From Chamaea fasciata (Eukaryota; Chordata; Aves; Passeriformes; Sylviidae), in NCBI GenBank assembly GCA_029207755.1, contig JARCOQ010000005.1, forward strand, positions 54,401,563-54,465,562: 64,000 bases of DNA, given 5' to 3'. This document shows positions 23,401 through 36,774 of this stretch, piece by piece; the stretch's first letter is position 1; each line of letters begins with the position of its first letter. The notes beneath the pieces were generated by a model that was given only the letters and a program-made list of their open reading frames with translations, was not told the origin of the DNA and made no database searches. The position numbers were made by a program, and so were the translations under genes.

Positions 23401-26400
23401 AATGTAATTTTTTAATAGGTGGAATGCAAATTTAAAAGGAGGTCATGTGGCCATACTTCATATGCAGTGTTTCACAGCTGAGCGAAACAGTTAAGATCAT
23501 GGGCCTGCACATTCTTGAAGAATGAGACAACTCAGAAATTCACTGGGTTTACCTCTGCGAGACCATTCATAGAAGTAACATTTGCTCACCCAGTTGTTTC
23601 CTGCCATCCTCCATCTCTAGGAAATCATCATCAATATTGAAAAATACCTGACGACATCAGAATGTCTGCTCTGGTTCAGAGCTGGGCTCTGTCTTGGTCA
23701 CATTTCTGTCTTCCTGGTGATCATGGACTGACATCTAGGGAAAAGGAAGAATGGAAAAAATTCACAAAGAATTCCTTTAAAACTTTGTCACCCTTCACCT
23801 ATCCTGAGCCTGATGTTGTCTGTCTAAATAACTCCAAGGGTTTTGCTCTTCCAAATGCTTGTGCAGTCCACTCTTAAAAGCCTGGAAACATCTTGTATTC
23901 CCAGCACATGGGACAGCATGTTGTGTGAAATTTACCTCCTTTGGCTTGTCCAGAACCTGGTTCTGAGAGCATCTTAGTGGGGGATCCTGATTTTGTTACA
24001 GATGATGAACTGTCAATCCATGTCCATCCCAGCAGTGCTACTCTTTTTTTAATATCCTGTTCCTTCTCAGTTTTCTTTATTCCTAGCCTGGAAGCCATTC
24101 CACACTCTCATTTGTTGCATTGCCATGTTGCAATTTCTATTACATTTTTGGAAGGAAATGAACCAGATTTTCACCATTCAAAGTGTGGACAAAACACAGA
24201 TTTAACCAGGAGCATGTAATTTTTGCTTCACCTCTTAATCTAGAGGCAGAACACCTCATTTGCTATGTCTCTTAAAAATAGGAAAGAATTAAATTATGTC
24301 AACACATAAGTAATATCGGTTCAGTTTTTATAATGAGGTGCCTTTTGAGGATATTTGAAACAGTCCAGCTCTGTTCCATACAGGCAACTACAGACTGTTC
24401 TATATCCACACCCTTTCTGAGAAACTTCTAGTTTATACTTTCCTGAAAGCCCAGATAACTTTCTTTATATTAATAGCATCTATGTCACAGGGAAACCATT
24501 TATATTTCCATGTGGATAGTCTAAGGAACAAAGCAACTCATTCAGCTCTACAAAATCAAGGAAATTGGTAGAGTCACCTTATAGACTGTCAACTCATATT
24601 CTGAACATCTTAGCAACTCCCAGCAGCCCTTGCAAAACCAGGATTTTGTCAGTTTTCAATACCTCTGAAATTACTTCTTTCCCATGTAAGTAGTATTATT
24701 TTTTTAGCATGAATTTCTGGCTTGGCTGTGACTTTTGCAGGCAATTTGGAACCCACAGCAGAGTTCTTCCTGGCACAGAGATACCAGATTCCTCAGGCGG
24801 GAGTTAAGGATGTGACAAATTTGATTCTTTTTGTAAGCAATTAAAATATTTATAACTGAGTTCGCTTAAACAACGTCATCTCTTAAAATATTATTCCTGG
24901 ATTCTCCTTGGAGAAAATCCTTGGTGGACTTGCAAGAGACATATTTAGTACATGATCTTTTTCCATAAACAAAGAAACATGGAAAGTCTGGAACAAAACA
25001 GTTAACAAACACACTAACCAATATTAACTATTTTTAATTAAGGAAGTTCAGTATTATTCATCAGTTACCACAGTCAGCATTGTCCTTTGTTTGAAGTTCC
25101 AGAGAAAAATGAAGGTGACGATTTTCCCAGTCAATCCCAGAGATACAAAATAATGTACTAAACAAAAATACTCGTATTTTCCAGACATCTTATTCTTAGT
25201 CAATATATTTGATCTGTTCTTACACTGGTTCAGCAGTAATCATATGCCTTTTTCTTCTTTGCAAAGATTCTCTGCAGATTCTTTGCTAAATCCATTGGTT
25301 TTTTCATATTACCCCAAGACATGGGAGATCAGTGTGTGTTGCAAGCTTAACCACACAGTCTGTCTTCTTACTCAACATTTGCTTCCTATACGGTGATCGA
25401 GTGCAGCTTTTCTGTTTGACATAAAGCTCTCAAAATAAATTAGGGAAAAAAGAAACTGGAACAAGATGTAAACAAAATGATGCAACTTGCTGTTACATTC
25501 TGTTCCCTGTTTTTCAACCCTAATGCATCTATTTTAGGGCCTGATACTAAAGTCCCAGGAGCTATCCCAGTGAGCACAGCTTCTGGAAGATCCTAGGGAG
25601 AGGATGTTCTTGCTTGGAAGGGCTTGCTGGCATCACAGCGTGGTGTAGCTGACACAGGAGAACCAAGGACAGCAAAACAGGCAGAGGAGGCACAGAGACT
25701 GACCAACCTGACTTGAATTGGAGCTGCCATGCCTTGTGATGTGACTCAGGGCACCACACTTCAGTCACAGGGCACAGTCTGGCTCTGGTCCCACAGGATG
25801 GGGCTGAAGTGACAAGCTCTCCCTCCTGTTATCTCACGGATTGATGGTCAGTCACAGGAGAGTCAAAACCCGTGGTTCCAGAGTCTGTAGCTCAGTGTAT
25901 GGAGCCAATATGGGAGGGAAGAGGATGGATTACAAGGAAACTGGGTAAATCCCAATAGGACTGTGAAGAAGCACTTCTGGAACTGTGAAAAGTTTGTGCA
26001 AAAAGGACTGGTAAAAGCTTAGACCAAGCTTTGTGGTCGTGTTCAGGCACTCCATTGCTAACATGAATGATCCAGCTGTACCTCAGAGGAGCTGCACGGA
26101 AGGGAGAAAAGTTTGGTGAGGGGAGAGATCAGAGCAATGGTCAGAGATAACCTGAGAAAACCACAGGTCCATGGATCAAGAAGTCAGAGGTGCTCTTTCC
26201 ATGGTGGAAGAAGCAAGCACAGTGTAAAAGGATCACTGGAAAGAACTTGGGAGGTTTTTCTAATCCAAAATTAAGCTAATCCAAGGTCAGGGAAGCACTG
26301 CAAATCCTTAGGGCCTCAAAAATCTTAAATCAGCTCTCCTCTCCTAAACTTTCACAAAATTAACAGAACCATGAGTCTGGGGGGAAAAAAAAAAAAGGGA

Positions 26401-29164
26401 GATGATGGTGATGAAATCCCAGGGTTTAGGCCAAGTGCTTTGTTTATTTAATCTTTTCTGCCCTGTTCCACCACTACTCTCCATTTCAATGGAATAATTG
26501 AAAGCCTGAAAAACTCTATCCTAAATACTCACACAGAGATGCAACGTCTGCTCACCTGCTCTGCTGCATTCTTGATTTACATTTCCAGTCCTTTCACTCA
26601 CTGACTTCCAGCTCCGTTGCCTAGAGCCTTCCCTGTTTCCTAAGTCCACTTAGCAGTAGCTGACTGCTTCTACCTTTCCCCCACCACTGACAGCCTGGCA
26701 GAGGTTCTTTTCTCTTTCCAAGGTGCGTGAAGCATGTTCTTGTCATGCATTTCATCACTGGTTCTTCTTACTGAACAGGATAGGAGCTGTTCTCCATGTT
26801 GTCTGCTGTTTGTTAACAGCAGAAAGCTGTTTCCAGATTTTTAATGCTAATCTGATTTTCAGTGACAAAGTTGCAGAAAGGACATTTCTTCAACCTAGAC
26901 AGCAACCTAGACAAAGAAGGACAACTCTTCAACCTAAACATTGATTCTGCTGCACAAAGAGAGAGAAAAAACTCTTTGCAGAACTAGAGCTGTCAGCTCT
27001 TGAGGTCTGGATATTTCTCACACATCAATGAAATGCAGAAAAAAATTCAGGGTTAAAAAAATGGTAGTTCTCAGTTTGACAAAGGTCAGTTCTGAAATGA
27101 GCTGGCTTTGCAAACTGGCTTAGCTACCTTTAGCACCTAATGTGAAGTAGGAGATTCTAGGCAAAACATTGCAAAACCAAAGAGTAATTCTCATTTGAAA
27201 TGGGGGTTTAAGAGCCTGGTTTTCTATGTCTCACACAATCATTATAAATATACAAAAAAATGAACCCATTTTTTTAGGAGAAGATTAATTGTTTTGCTGG
27301 GGAAGTCTTGATAAGCTATCAAGAATCAGTTCTCAGTTGACAGAAATATTATGGGATCCCTGTCCATTTATCTGTCCTAGTTACAAACACATCCACGCAC
27401 AGTCTGTAACTGAATCTGGCACATTAAGGTGTGAGTGTACTGGCCTAACCCAGCAGAATCTATGGCATTCTGAAGTTTTAATGCCAATAAAGAACACGTA
27501 CCTTCTCCCGTTCATCCTGAAATGACTCTCTGAAGGTTTCCAGATGAAGCCCTAACAGCGCCGACAGCTTCCCAACAGCTTTGGCATTCCAGCAAGAGTT
27601 TTCAAAGGTTACTTAGGAAACAAACTGGTCAACCATAGCATCTGTAGGTCAAACCCGTGTGAAATTGAGACAACCACCCTGTGAAGACCAACCTACTAAA
27701 TGGGATGACATTTTGGAGGCTCACCTGTATTGCAGGCAGAGTTTGCAGTGATACCAACATCTGCCCAATTTTCGCCTAGAGATTTGTTCAGGGCAGTCTT
27801 TTATGCCACCTTTCATAGTTAAAAAAAAATGTAAACATGCTGTAATTTCCTTTTTGCTCCTTTTCTTTGTGAAACTTACTTTAGTTGCCGTCCTTTTTCA
27901 CTACCAAGGTAATTGCAAGCATAAATTCCGTAAGTAGCCTTTTCACTTTTAATATACCACAACTGCATCCTGGAATATAATGATCTAAGCACGGGTCTCC
28001 GTCTGCAGAAGAGAAGAAAGTGATTTCAAGCTAACAAAATTGCTACAAACTTAATGCAGCCTCACACTTGTTTAGACTACTAATGAGGGAGAGCAGGGAA
28101 AGGAAAACAATTCTGTTCCATTCCACTTATCTTGTGGTCTTGGATCTTTAAGTGAAAATAATCCAATTAATTGTCACAGCAGGAAAAAAATAGTTTGGTC
28201 TGATAAAAACGAGGCAGAACCATAAAGAAAAAAATGTATGGTTTAGGTCTTAATTTAAGCTAACAAAAGATGTTTCCTGTGGACTGATTCCAGAGCCTTC
28301 TGTACATTGTCCCAGTATTGTCCCAGTGTCACAGAGAGGTAGAGCAGTCAGCTCAGGCACATTACCCAGGACCACTTGGACCAGTTGTGTAGTGCTGGAT
28401 CTCTCTGACCGTCCTGTTGGATGGAATTCTTCCAGAGCCCTCAGGACCACAGAGCTCTGTGCACCAATGGAAGCAGAGCGAGTAATTAAGCCTGGAGTGC
28501 TCGAGCCTGCTGTGGAGAAAGGCCACAGGGGGCCTAGGGAAGAAAAGCTTTTTGAAACTGCATCAAACATCAAATCCCCAGAACTCTGTTCTTACCCTCC
28601 CAGTTAGCAGTCAAGGATATGCCACGTTTTTCAGAACTGACTGCCATTCAGGAGCACGGGCAATAAGCTGCCAGCAGGGTGTCAGTGGAGCTGGAGCTGC
28701 CAAAGCCATTTCTCAGTCTTTCCAAAGGAACAGAATGTTAATCAACGTGCTCCCTTTTCTCCTTCCACTATAATTAGCCATGCAAGACCACAGCTTGACC
28801 ACCTGAGTTAACTCAAAACTGTGGAAAAAAGTCAGTGTACTCAGAAGGATTACTGGCCAAAGAGAGTAGCTAAGGAAGGACAAGAAGCAGTCAAATATCT
28901 GGCCTGGTTTGGTGAGGGTCAAAGCAAACAGGCAGATGATAGGGAGTGCATACAAAAAGGTGTAAGCATGGACAAAAACTCACTTAGGTTTCTATGGTTT
29001 AACTAGTCTTGTGTCTCCCTGGGACAGCAGCATTCCTTAGTAAAAAACATAGCTCCAAGGCTATTTCCAAAGAGATTGCATATATTAGAGTTCTTACACT
29101 AGCTGGAAATTTTTCATCAACTGAACTAACTAGGAAACTCTGCTCTTTAATGAGACTCCTGTCC
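20466..29164. other. Non-coding unique sequence right of the CpG island
   Basis: About 8.7 kb, mostly AT-rich, with no exon I recognise. A GC-rich islet with (CAG)9 lies at 22470-22610 (listed separately). A15-like simple sequence lies at about 26385-26396. A short imperfect duplication (AACCTAGACA) lies at 26888-26940. A plus-strand pyrimidine tract ending TTTGCAG is at about 22776-22789, but the following frames are short. The longest frames are about 130 codons and overlap in conflicting directions. Confidence 0.5.
22549..22575. repeat. (CAG)9 trinucleotide repeat in a GC-rich islet
   Basis: Nine uninterrupted CAG units inside about 140 bp of CpG-containing GC-rich sequence (22470-22610), unlike its AT-rich flanks. 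Depending on frame it would encode Gln, Ser or Ala runs on the plus strand, or Leu, Cys or Ala runs on the minus strand. No gene context decides among them. Confidence 0.9.
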
Positions 29165-29331
29165 TCCTTCCAGAGAAGCTGTGGCTGCCCCATCCCTGAA
29201 AGTGTCCAAGGCCAGGCTGGATGGGGCTCTGAGCATCCTGGGATAGTGGCAGGTGTCCCTGCCCATGGTAGGGTTTGGAATAAGATGGTTTTTCAGGCCC
29301 CTTCCAGCCCAAATCATTCTGTGATTCTTTT
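29165..29331 (+). mobile_element. CR1 LINE 3'-end fragment, plus orientation
   Basis: Reads 'agaagctgtggctgccccatccctg', 'gtccaaggccaggctggatggggctctgagcatcc', 'aggtgtccctgcccatgg' and 'ccttccagcccaaatcattctgtgattc', ending with the diagnostic CR1 terminus at about 29330. It is 5'-truncated to about 170 bp and the match is good, suggesting a relatively young copy. Confidence 0.93.
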
Positions 29332-29719
29332 CCATACAGAGGTGGGGGACTGACCCACGAAGCGACTGTAAAATCACAGCTGAAACCTTTCTCTCTGTCC
29401 CCTAAGGGTTGGCTACTAAGAAAGCAACATGGCAGTGAATATGGAGAGGAAAAATGTGTTGAAAGCAAACAGCAACCATATTCTTCAGAGAAACTGGAGA
29501 AATTTCTCATTAGAAGAAAATACTTCAGAAGTGAACAACTGGTCAAATAGTTGAAGGGGGAAAAGAGTATCTTAACTCACTTTTCATAAATGTCACAATA
29601 AATAAGATCTGGAAGTGTACACCAACAAAGTAATAATATGAAAAATGGCAGAAATACCACCACATCATGTTTACCTCCTAGCATAAATGGAATGACTCTC
29701 TAAATTCCCTTCTAGATCA
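29332..29719. other. Unique spacer between two CR1 fragments
   Basis: No gene, repeat or motif recognised. Confidence 0.5.
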
Positions 29720-29950
29720 GTCTGTGCCTGTGAACCTGGAGCACAGCAACACTGGCTGGCAGGGACTCTGCAAATCATTATGTCCAAACACCCGCCTAAA
29801 ATGGGGCTGCCACCAACTCTACCATGGGTTGTCTTGTATAGCTAGGTCCTGAAAACCTCCAAGGACATCTACTATTCTCCCACTAAAAATATATACTAAT
29901 ATCCTAATGTCCAATCTGGACTACCCAGAACAGTTTGTGGCCTCCACATC
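29720..29950 (-). mobile_element. Old, diverged CR1 fragment, minus orientation
   Basis: The blocks 'ggctggcagggactctgcaaatcattatgtcc', 'cctccaaggacatctactattctcc' and 'ctaatatcctaatgtccaatctggac' align in order with the CR1 3' region read in reverse, but with many substitutions. It is clearly older than the copies at 29.2 and 48.0 kb. Boundaries are approximate. Confidence 0.65.
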
Positions 29951-32900
29951 TTTATATACCATCTTACAGTGCTGAGAATTTGGCTCTTCTTTGGCTTGAC
30001 ATTTTTGTAGCTCCTCTGCAAGCAGTTTTGTTTTCTTTTTAATTCATCATTTTTAAATTATACTACTTTACAGGATGCCAAAACTGCTATGTGATCCTCC
30101 TTTTAAGTGGCAGTGGGGAATGGGTCTCTACACAAGGAATATTTGCTTATCCTGTGGCTGTTTGCAGGAGGAGCACAGCCAGTGAGGTCCAGGGACATCA
30201 GTCAGAGAGAGGAGAGTAGAATAAGGAGATCCAGAGATATTTGTTTTTCTTTAGGATGAAATGCCTTCTTTTCATTTTGAGGCATTTGTATTCTATATTA
30301 CAAACCTATTAATCAACTGGTAAACGTTTAAACCTCATAGCTGGGCCTGTGGGTTGCTTCTGCAGCTGATAGTCTGCAATCAGTAGTGGCCATCAAGGTG
30401 TTGCTTCTTTACTATTCCCTGAAAGGGGCATTGGCTGTAATCTCTAATAGCCCTGAGCATATCTGAAAACTCGTTTTTCTATACGTTTGCCTGTGGATAT
30501 TGTAAAAATCACACTGCTCTCAGCTTCTATGATCACCTGGAAGCTTTCTGGAGAGCTCTAGGACTGGTGCAATGTATTCCTGTTAAACCATCTGCCTGAG
30601 AGATCTTTTTTTTCCCCCAGAAGTTGTACTGGAGCCTGAGTTTAGGGCTCTTGATAGCACACTGGATGTTGCATAGATTCAGTCAGGCCTTTTATGGCCT
30701 TTTATTGACCATTAGAGGTTTTCTGGCAATGGCATGCTGGCACTGAACTGCTGTCAAAGTGTGTCTTAGGCTGCCCCTGAGGGTGGTTTTGGTCTCATTT
30801 AGTCTCATCTGATTTTGCTCTTTTAGAGGATTTTTTGTTAGACAACATCGGTTGCTGCCAAAACAGGCACAAACTACTTTGCAGTAAGCAGGTATTTAGG
30901 TGAAACATTTAATGAAAATTCACAAAAGTGAACTTCTACAGAAAATTCACTGAACACTTCTGTACCCTGAGGTTTGGGGTTCTTTGGGCAAAATCCAAAG
31001 CTGTGACTCTCCACACTAAGTGCAGGTGTAGTAATAGAAGTTTTGTCAGAAGAGATGCTTATCCAGAGTGTTCTTTCTGCTTGTTCCTCCCCTCTCTGGA
31101 AGGATCTCTTTTATTAAAATCATATTAAAATATTTTCTTACAGTCGTCTATAAAATGTTGATGAAAGTGAACACTGCAAGCACCTCTACTTTCCCCTCAT
31201 TCAAGAAAAAAAATCTATTTTGAGCAGTTTTTTAATGCTTCTACTGTTCTGCCTTGTCATACTAAGCCACACCATTAATTTTAGCCCAGTGATCACTACA
31301 TTTGTGCTTTTTGGCTCTTTTATATCCATTCTTCATTTGATTTCAAGTTCACATGCTGTATTTTGCATGTAATTCATAGTCTACCAGCTACGTGAACAGA
31401 GCTAATAATGTCAAAGAACGAACTATCACTGCATTATAAATAATTGTCTGCAGCCTGGTCCAGGATTTCTTCACTATTCTTGATTAGGTAAAAAGATGAA
31501 AAGCTATTTCTCTTGCCAGTAAAAATCACATTTCAGTAGCTGGACTTTTAAAAAGTTCCTGATGTGGCACAACTAAACCCAAGAAGGCAAAGCTTATACC
31601 ATTGTGTTATTACCCTGTCCAACTGTGCCATTCCCCTGTCCAAGAACTATTTTGAATCAAGCAGAATTGCAGAAAGAAAAGTCACTTAAGAACTCTTGGA
31701 AAATAGGACATTCACTAAGGAATAATTCATAAGTAACCTACTGATAAAGCTGCAACTGTTACCACATCTGGTCTAGCAATTTTGACTTATCTAATGGTAA
31801 AACTTCCTGGTTTTGTTTTAAATTGCTGCGATTTCTTCCCCTCATGTCTAAAGCACCAGGCAATGCCTTCTGTAAGCCAGAACAAGTGGCCAAATGTCCC
31901 AGTTCTTTGTGCAGCAGCAGCAAGTCACTTTTAGTACAGTAACTCTGGAGTTGCCACATCTTCTCCAAGCATGGACTTACCTCATGGAGCAGACAGATAC
32001 AAGCAAAGATAAAACAGGGCAGATGGCTGGAGGTCTGCAAGATGAACATGTTATTTGTAAAACTACATCAGCTGTAAACAGGAGAGGTTCCCTGGATAGC
32101 TGCAACGGCATGAAGCAGGTGACATATTTCTGCTGCTCTTGCCTGTAATGCTGCTCTGAGGTGTGTAGTAACATCAGTGAGGCAATCAGGAATAAAAACA
32201 ACAAATGCATCTCAATTAAAAATTTCAGCCTAGTCTACACCCCTTTGCTTGTGAAAATTTCATCACACCCTTCTTCAAGTGACAGCTCTGAACTAGTTTG
32301 GGGATCTGTCAAGAAAGGGAGTCCTTAGAGAGACAGCTCCCAAATGTGAGAGATTGACAAAAGTTCAAGCTATTGCAGCATTTAAATCAGGCACTGAAAC
32401 TCTCAACCCAGTTCCTTAATCTCTCTTAAAAACACTTTCTTCAGCCCCTGATTGATTAGTGCCAAAATAAGATCTTTTCAGGTAAAGTGTTCAGAGAAGC
32501 AGGCACCATCCACACCATTGTCAATGACAGAACATGGCATCACTTACCCAGTTCCAGTTCACAGCTGAATTTCAGTCCTACACTGCTGAACCCAAAGGAT
32601 GCTGTTCTTCTGATCCATCGTCACCTCTGCCTTTATTTCTGCAGTGAAGTTGTTCCCTTCTGGCATCAGTTGTGGGATGAAGCCTCGCTGACTTCTGTGC
32701 ACGTGTGAGGTTATGGCTTTAGTGAAAGAGATGAGGGCAGCAACCACATCACTCACACATTGCCTCTTCTCTCTCATTAATGGGTTTTATCACCACAGTA
32801 TCGCTTCTTCCAGTTGTTCTTCAGAGTGGAAAGGACCCTGTTAATTTCACCTGTCTTCTGTATGCATTTTAATGATGAGATTTTAATTAAAAATACAGAG

Positions 32901-33879
32901 AAGGACTATGTTATAAGGAAAGTTGACTACTAGAATGAGTACAGGAAGAGCAAGACAAATTGCAGGTCTTGTTGAGCTAAAGTGCTTGAAATAAAGGAAT
33001 TTAGAAACACAATAAGTTGTTGGCAACTTTTAAGTAATATCTATCTTGCCAACAGAAGGTGATTTATCTTGTACTCAATGCCAATCCTAGAAACACACAA
33101 CAAAAGGAACTTTTTAAACTTTACCTGAGTGTGGGAAGAAACATGACCAGCATTAAGGAAATTTGCAGGTGTTCTCAGGAGCTGTGCTAAGGAACAGCAT
33201 TTTAGAATGCCTGTGTGTGCATGTGTGTGTATTCATGTGTATTTGAAGGAATCAGGTTTACCAAAAAAAAGTATCCATCAGAATTCCAGTGCTGGTGAAA
33301 TGAAGTTTGACTCATACTCCTTAAGAAGGGCGGAGTGTGTGGATTCAGACCTGGCCCTTTGGTTTATGTATTTCTCCATTTGGTTTTATTGTATGAGTCA
33401 CAAAGTACCTAAAAATTCACAGATGGAAAAGGCTGAGAAATAGCACATCTTTTTTTATGGTCAACTGGACCAATTTACCACCCCAGACAGGAAAGACAAT
33501 AAAACGAAATTAAAAATTTAACCTTTTGCTGAAACTACTTCATGTATTCCCTCATTCAGTTAGGAAATATGAAACTGTTCTAGGAACCATCAAGAAACAT
33601 TAAGTAATCTCTAAAGAAACATTAAGTCATTTGTAGAAAGCTCAGATTATTACATCATCTGTCTGAACAGAGATTTATTGCTGCAAAAATTCTGTGCTGC
33701 AGAAACACAGCATCAATAAATCATCATTTACCTTGTCAATAGCTTTAATAGGAGAGGGAACAGGTTGGAGATTTTTCTGGATGTAGCGATACTCCAAAGG
33801 AGGATCTGAGACTGGAATGTTTAGGAGTAACAATATTTACTTGTCTCCAAAGGGAAGGTCAGTAGCAGATATGCATTAC

Positions 33880-33907
33880 AAAAAAAAAAAAAAAAAAAAA
33901 AAAAAAA
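33880..33907. repeat. Poly(A) tract, 28 nt
   Basis: An uninterrupted A28 on the plus strand after 'atgcattac'. It could be the tail of a retroposed copy or an expanded homopolymer; no AATAAA is evident within the preceding 30 nt. Confidence 0.9.
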
Positions 33908-36714
33908 GGACTTGAAAATTCTTTTTTTTGTGTCATCCCGTGTGGATGTTGCCACCCCTCTGGCTGCCAGAATTGCTCATGAGGGTACAGGTGAGTGTTC
34001 CTCACTCACCAGTGGAAGTGACTGATAACCTCCAGACTGTTCCAAAAAGCACCAGACTGGGAGGATTATTTATGCCCAAATATTTGTGAAGCCTTTGCAA
34101 CTGGAAGTACAATATAAATTCTGAATACTGTTGGTTAAGGGTGTTGAGCTCTTCGCACAATTGAGGAACTGCAGTTTGCAATGTGGCCTGTCTTTATGGG
34201 GAGAGATTTTAAATGTTTTGCTGTTCTCCCACTGGTTACTGTGTTTAAGGTAGTTACTGTGTAATTCTGCAAAACGACAGGAGTGTAATTTTAAGGTTGA
34301 TAGGATGGGAGCTTGTACAACTGAGGCATCACCGGCTCATCTATGGTCTCATATGTACTTTCCATTTCTTGCTTTCATGCTATCCCTTGACATTTCGTCA
34401 TCTTTTTGAGTAGTCCCTTACTGATTGGGGATTTTGCTCCAGAAATTTATTCCTCTATCTTGTTTTAAAGAACACTGGATAGGCAATAGGGCTTTTTTTC
34501 CCTACGTGATACTTCTGCTTTTCATTACGCTCATTAAAAAAGTACACCCTAATTTAACTTTCATTAAATTGTATTCCTAGAACACTTAATTCTGCACACC
34601 CTTCAATATAGTTTACATTTCTGATCCTTTTTATCATGACTGTTTAGCATCCACAGTCAAATACTGCTCAGTTTCATCCCAAGAAGACTTAAAAAGCCCT
34701 TCAAAAAGAAGCAGAATTTGTTCCAAAAGAAATCTCCAGTAAGGAACTGAAAACAAGCCTTGCTATTTCTAATGTCAAGCTATTTCACATCTGCTTTTAC
34801 ATCAGAAGAGAAATTAAAGTGAAAACACTCAGCATCTTTCCTGTTTGCAGGTTGTCTTTAAAAACGAGCTCAAGGCTAGGATGGGTAGAGTGGCCCCGTA
34901 TTTATTGATCTTACCTCAGTTGTCACCTGTCAGCTATAAAAGCTCTTAATGTATCAGAGGGAAATGCTTCAATGCAACATGGGGATTTTACAGCAAGAAA
35001 ATGGCTTTAACTGAACCTCGGGAATTGCATCATTAAGCAGCAGTCTCGATGCAGAGGTCACAGTAATAAACTAATAATTCCTTACATTTCTTACTGCATC
35101 AGAGCTGAGGGGTGGAAGCTGCATGACTAAGGATTTATAAAACCAATCTCATGGTGACTGCAGTCTTTAAGCTAAAGAAGGAATTTATGCTGCCTGCCCA
35201 TATTCACAGACCCTCAGTTTCTCTATTACTGTTTCAAATGTTAGAAAAAGTGCAGCTGTGGACATGGGATTTGTAAAATTTTCCTGTCTGCTTTACAAAC
35301 TCTGTGGGACAGCAACCCATAAATGGGTTTAAGAACTGCAGTACATGGACTTTGGAAAATGAGATTCTGAGAAAGCAGCCAGTTAAGCAAGAAACTCCCC
35401 AAACCAGCCAGAAGGAAATGCAGAGAAGCATGCCCAAGGTGAGTGCCCAAAGTCAGTGCAGAGATTAGGTAGGTGATTCTCTGTGTCCTTCTCCCTCTGC
35501 ATAAACTCCCTCTTTGAGTCTGGTGCCTAATCCAGGTGAGCTCCTGACATATTAAGGAAAAGGAAAAACCCCAAACCCAAAGATAAATTGCATCTTATTT
35601 CAGCTTCATATTAAAGCAGATAGAGACTTTAAAAACACAACTTCACTGGTTTGCAGTGGGGCTGTAAAAGTAAGTCTCTTAATGCCAATCTTGTTTGTGT
35701 TTTGGCCTGAGCCTCTCATGGTTTCCATTGTGGGGGTTGCTTCCATTTATATCACTCATGAAAAAGAATTGGAGCAAGGAACTGTCCAAAGAACTGTTCT
35801 TTTCCCAAGGAAAGGGAAAAGAGCAGGGCAAAAGGCACGGAGGGCTGTAACTTAGAATCTGTGTTCCCACCTGTGGGCAGGATTTTTGTGACCAAATATT
35901 TATCAAAGGCAGGTAGAGCACATCCGTTGTCATCCTGTGTATGGTTCAGGGTTTGATTTAATTGTTTTCCTGGAACCAGAGCTGGACAAGCCAGAGCCAG
36001 TTTTGTCTTGCCAATGCCTCAGGGCTAAAGTGCAGATTGAGCACTCCTATATACCTTTACAGGTAAATACAGGTGTGCCAGGAATTTATAGGTGCAGAAG
36101 GAAGTACCCATAGCCCCTGCAAGCAAGGGGGGGAAAGCTCCCTTAGGAAGCTTTGCTCTTGTCTGGGTTCTCTGTTCAAGGCGTTTCATGGGAGGTGTTC
36201 CATGGATGAGCACTCACTCCAGCTCTGATCCCAGCAGATCAGCAAATCCCATGTGGACCAATGCAAACGTATTGCATGTGATCTTACCCAGAATAAAACC
36301 AGCTGTGTTCGAAAACTGCACTTTTCAAACTTAGAGGCTGAAGAGCATTCCCATCAAACACAAAATTCAAGTAGACAGAGGAGATCCTTCAGGAAGCGGG
36401 AAGACCTTAGGAGGTAGCAAAAGTGGACTGGGCTGATCAGCCCTCCAAAACATGGTGCTTCCACTATTTGAAAGTTGATTCTTGACAAAAAAAAAAAAAA
36501 GTCTGTATCACGGAAAAACCAAAAGACTAGATGAATTATTTGGACCCTTATGAGTGTTATAAAAAATTTATAGATTCTTGTGGATTGCTGGCTCATGGTT
36601 TGGGATTAAATCTGTAAAGGGAGGATGCATGTTCACTGAGGTACAGTGTCACTGGGAAGCCAATACCTTTTCTGCAAGGGTATGAACTCTCAGCAGAACT
36701 TGCTCTTTGCTTTC

Positions 36715-36774
36715 TTCTGGGTTTTGGAATTTTGTTCTGGGTTTTGGAGTTTTGTTCTGGGTTTTTGCTATGTT
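36715..36774. repeat. Three-copy 20-bp tandem repeat
   Basis: Units TTCTGGGTTTTGGAATTTTG (36715-36734), the same with one change (36735-36754), and a degenerate third copy (36755-36774). The near-identity of the first two units indicates a recent local duplication. Confidence 0.85.
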
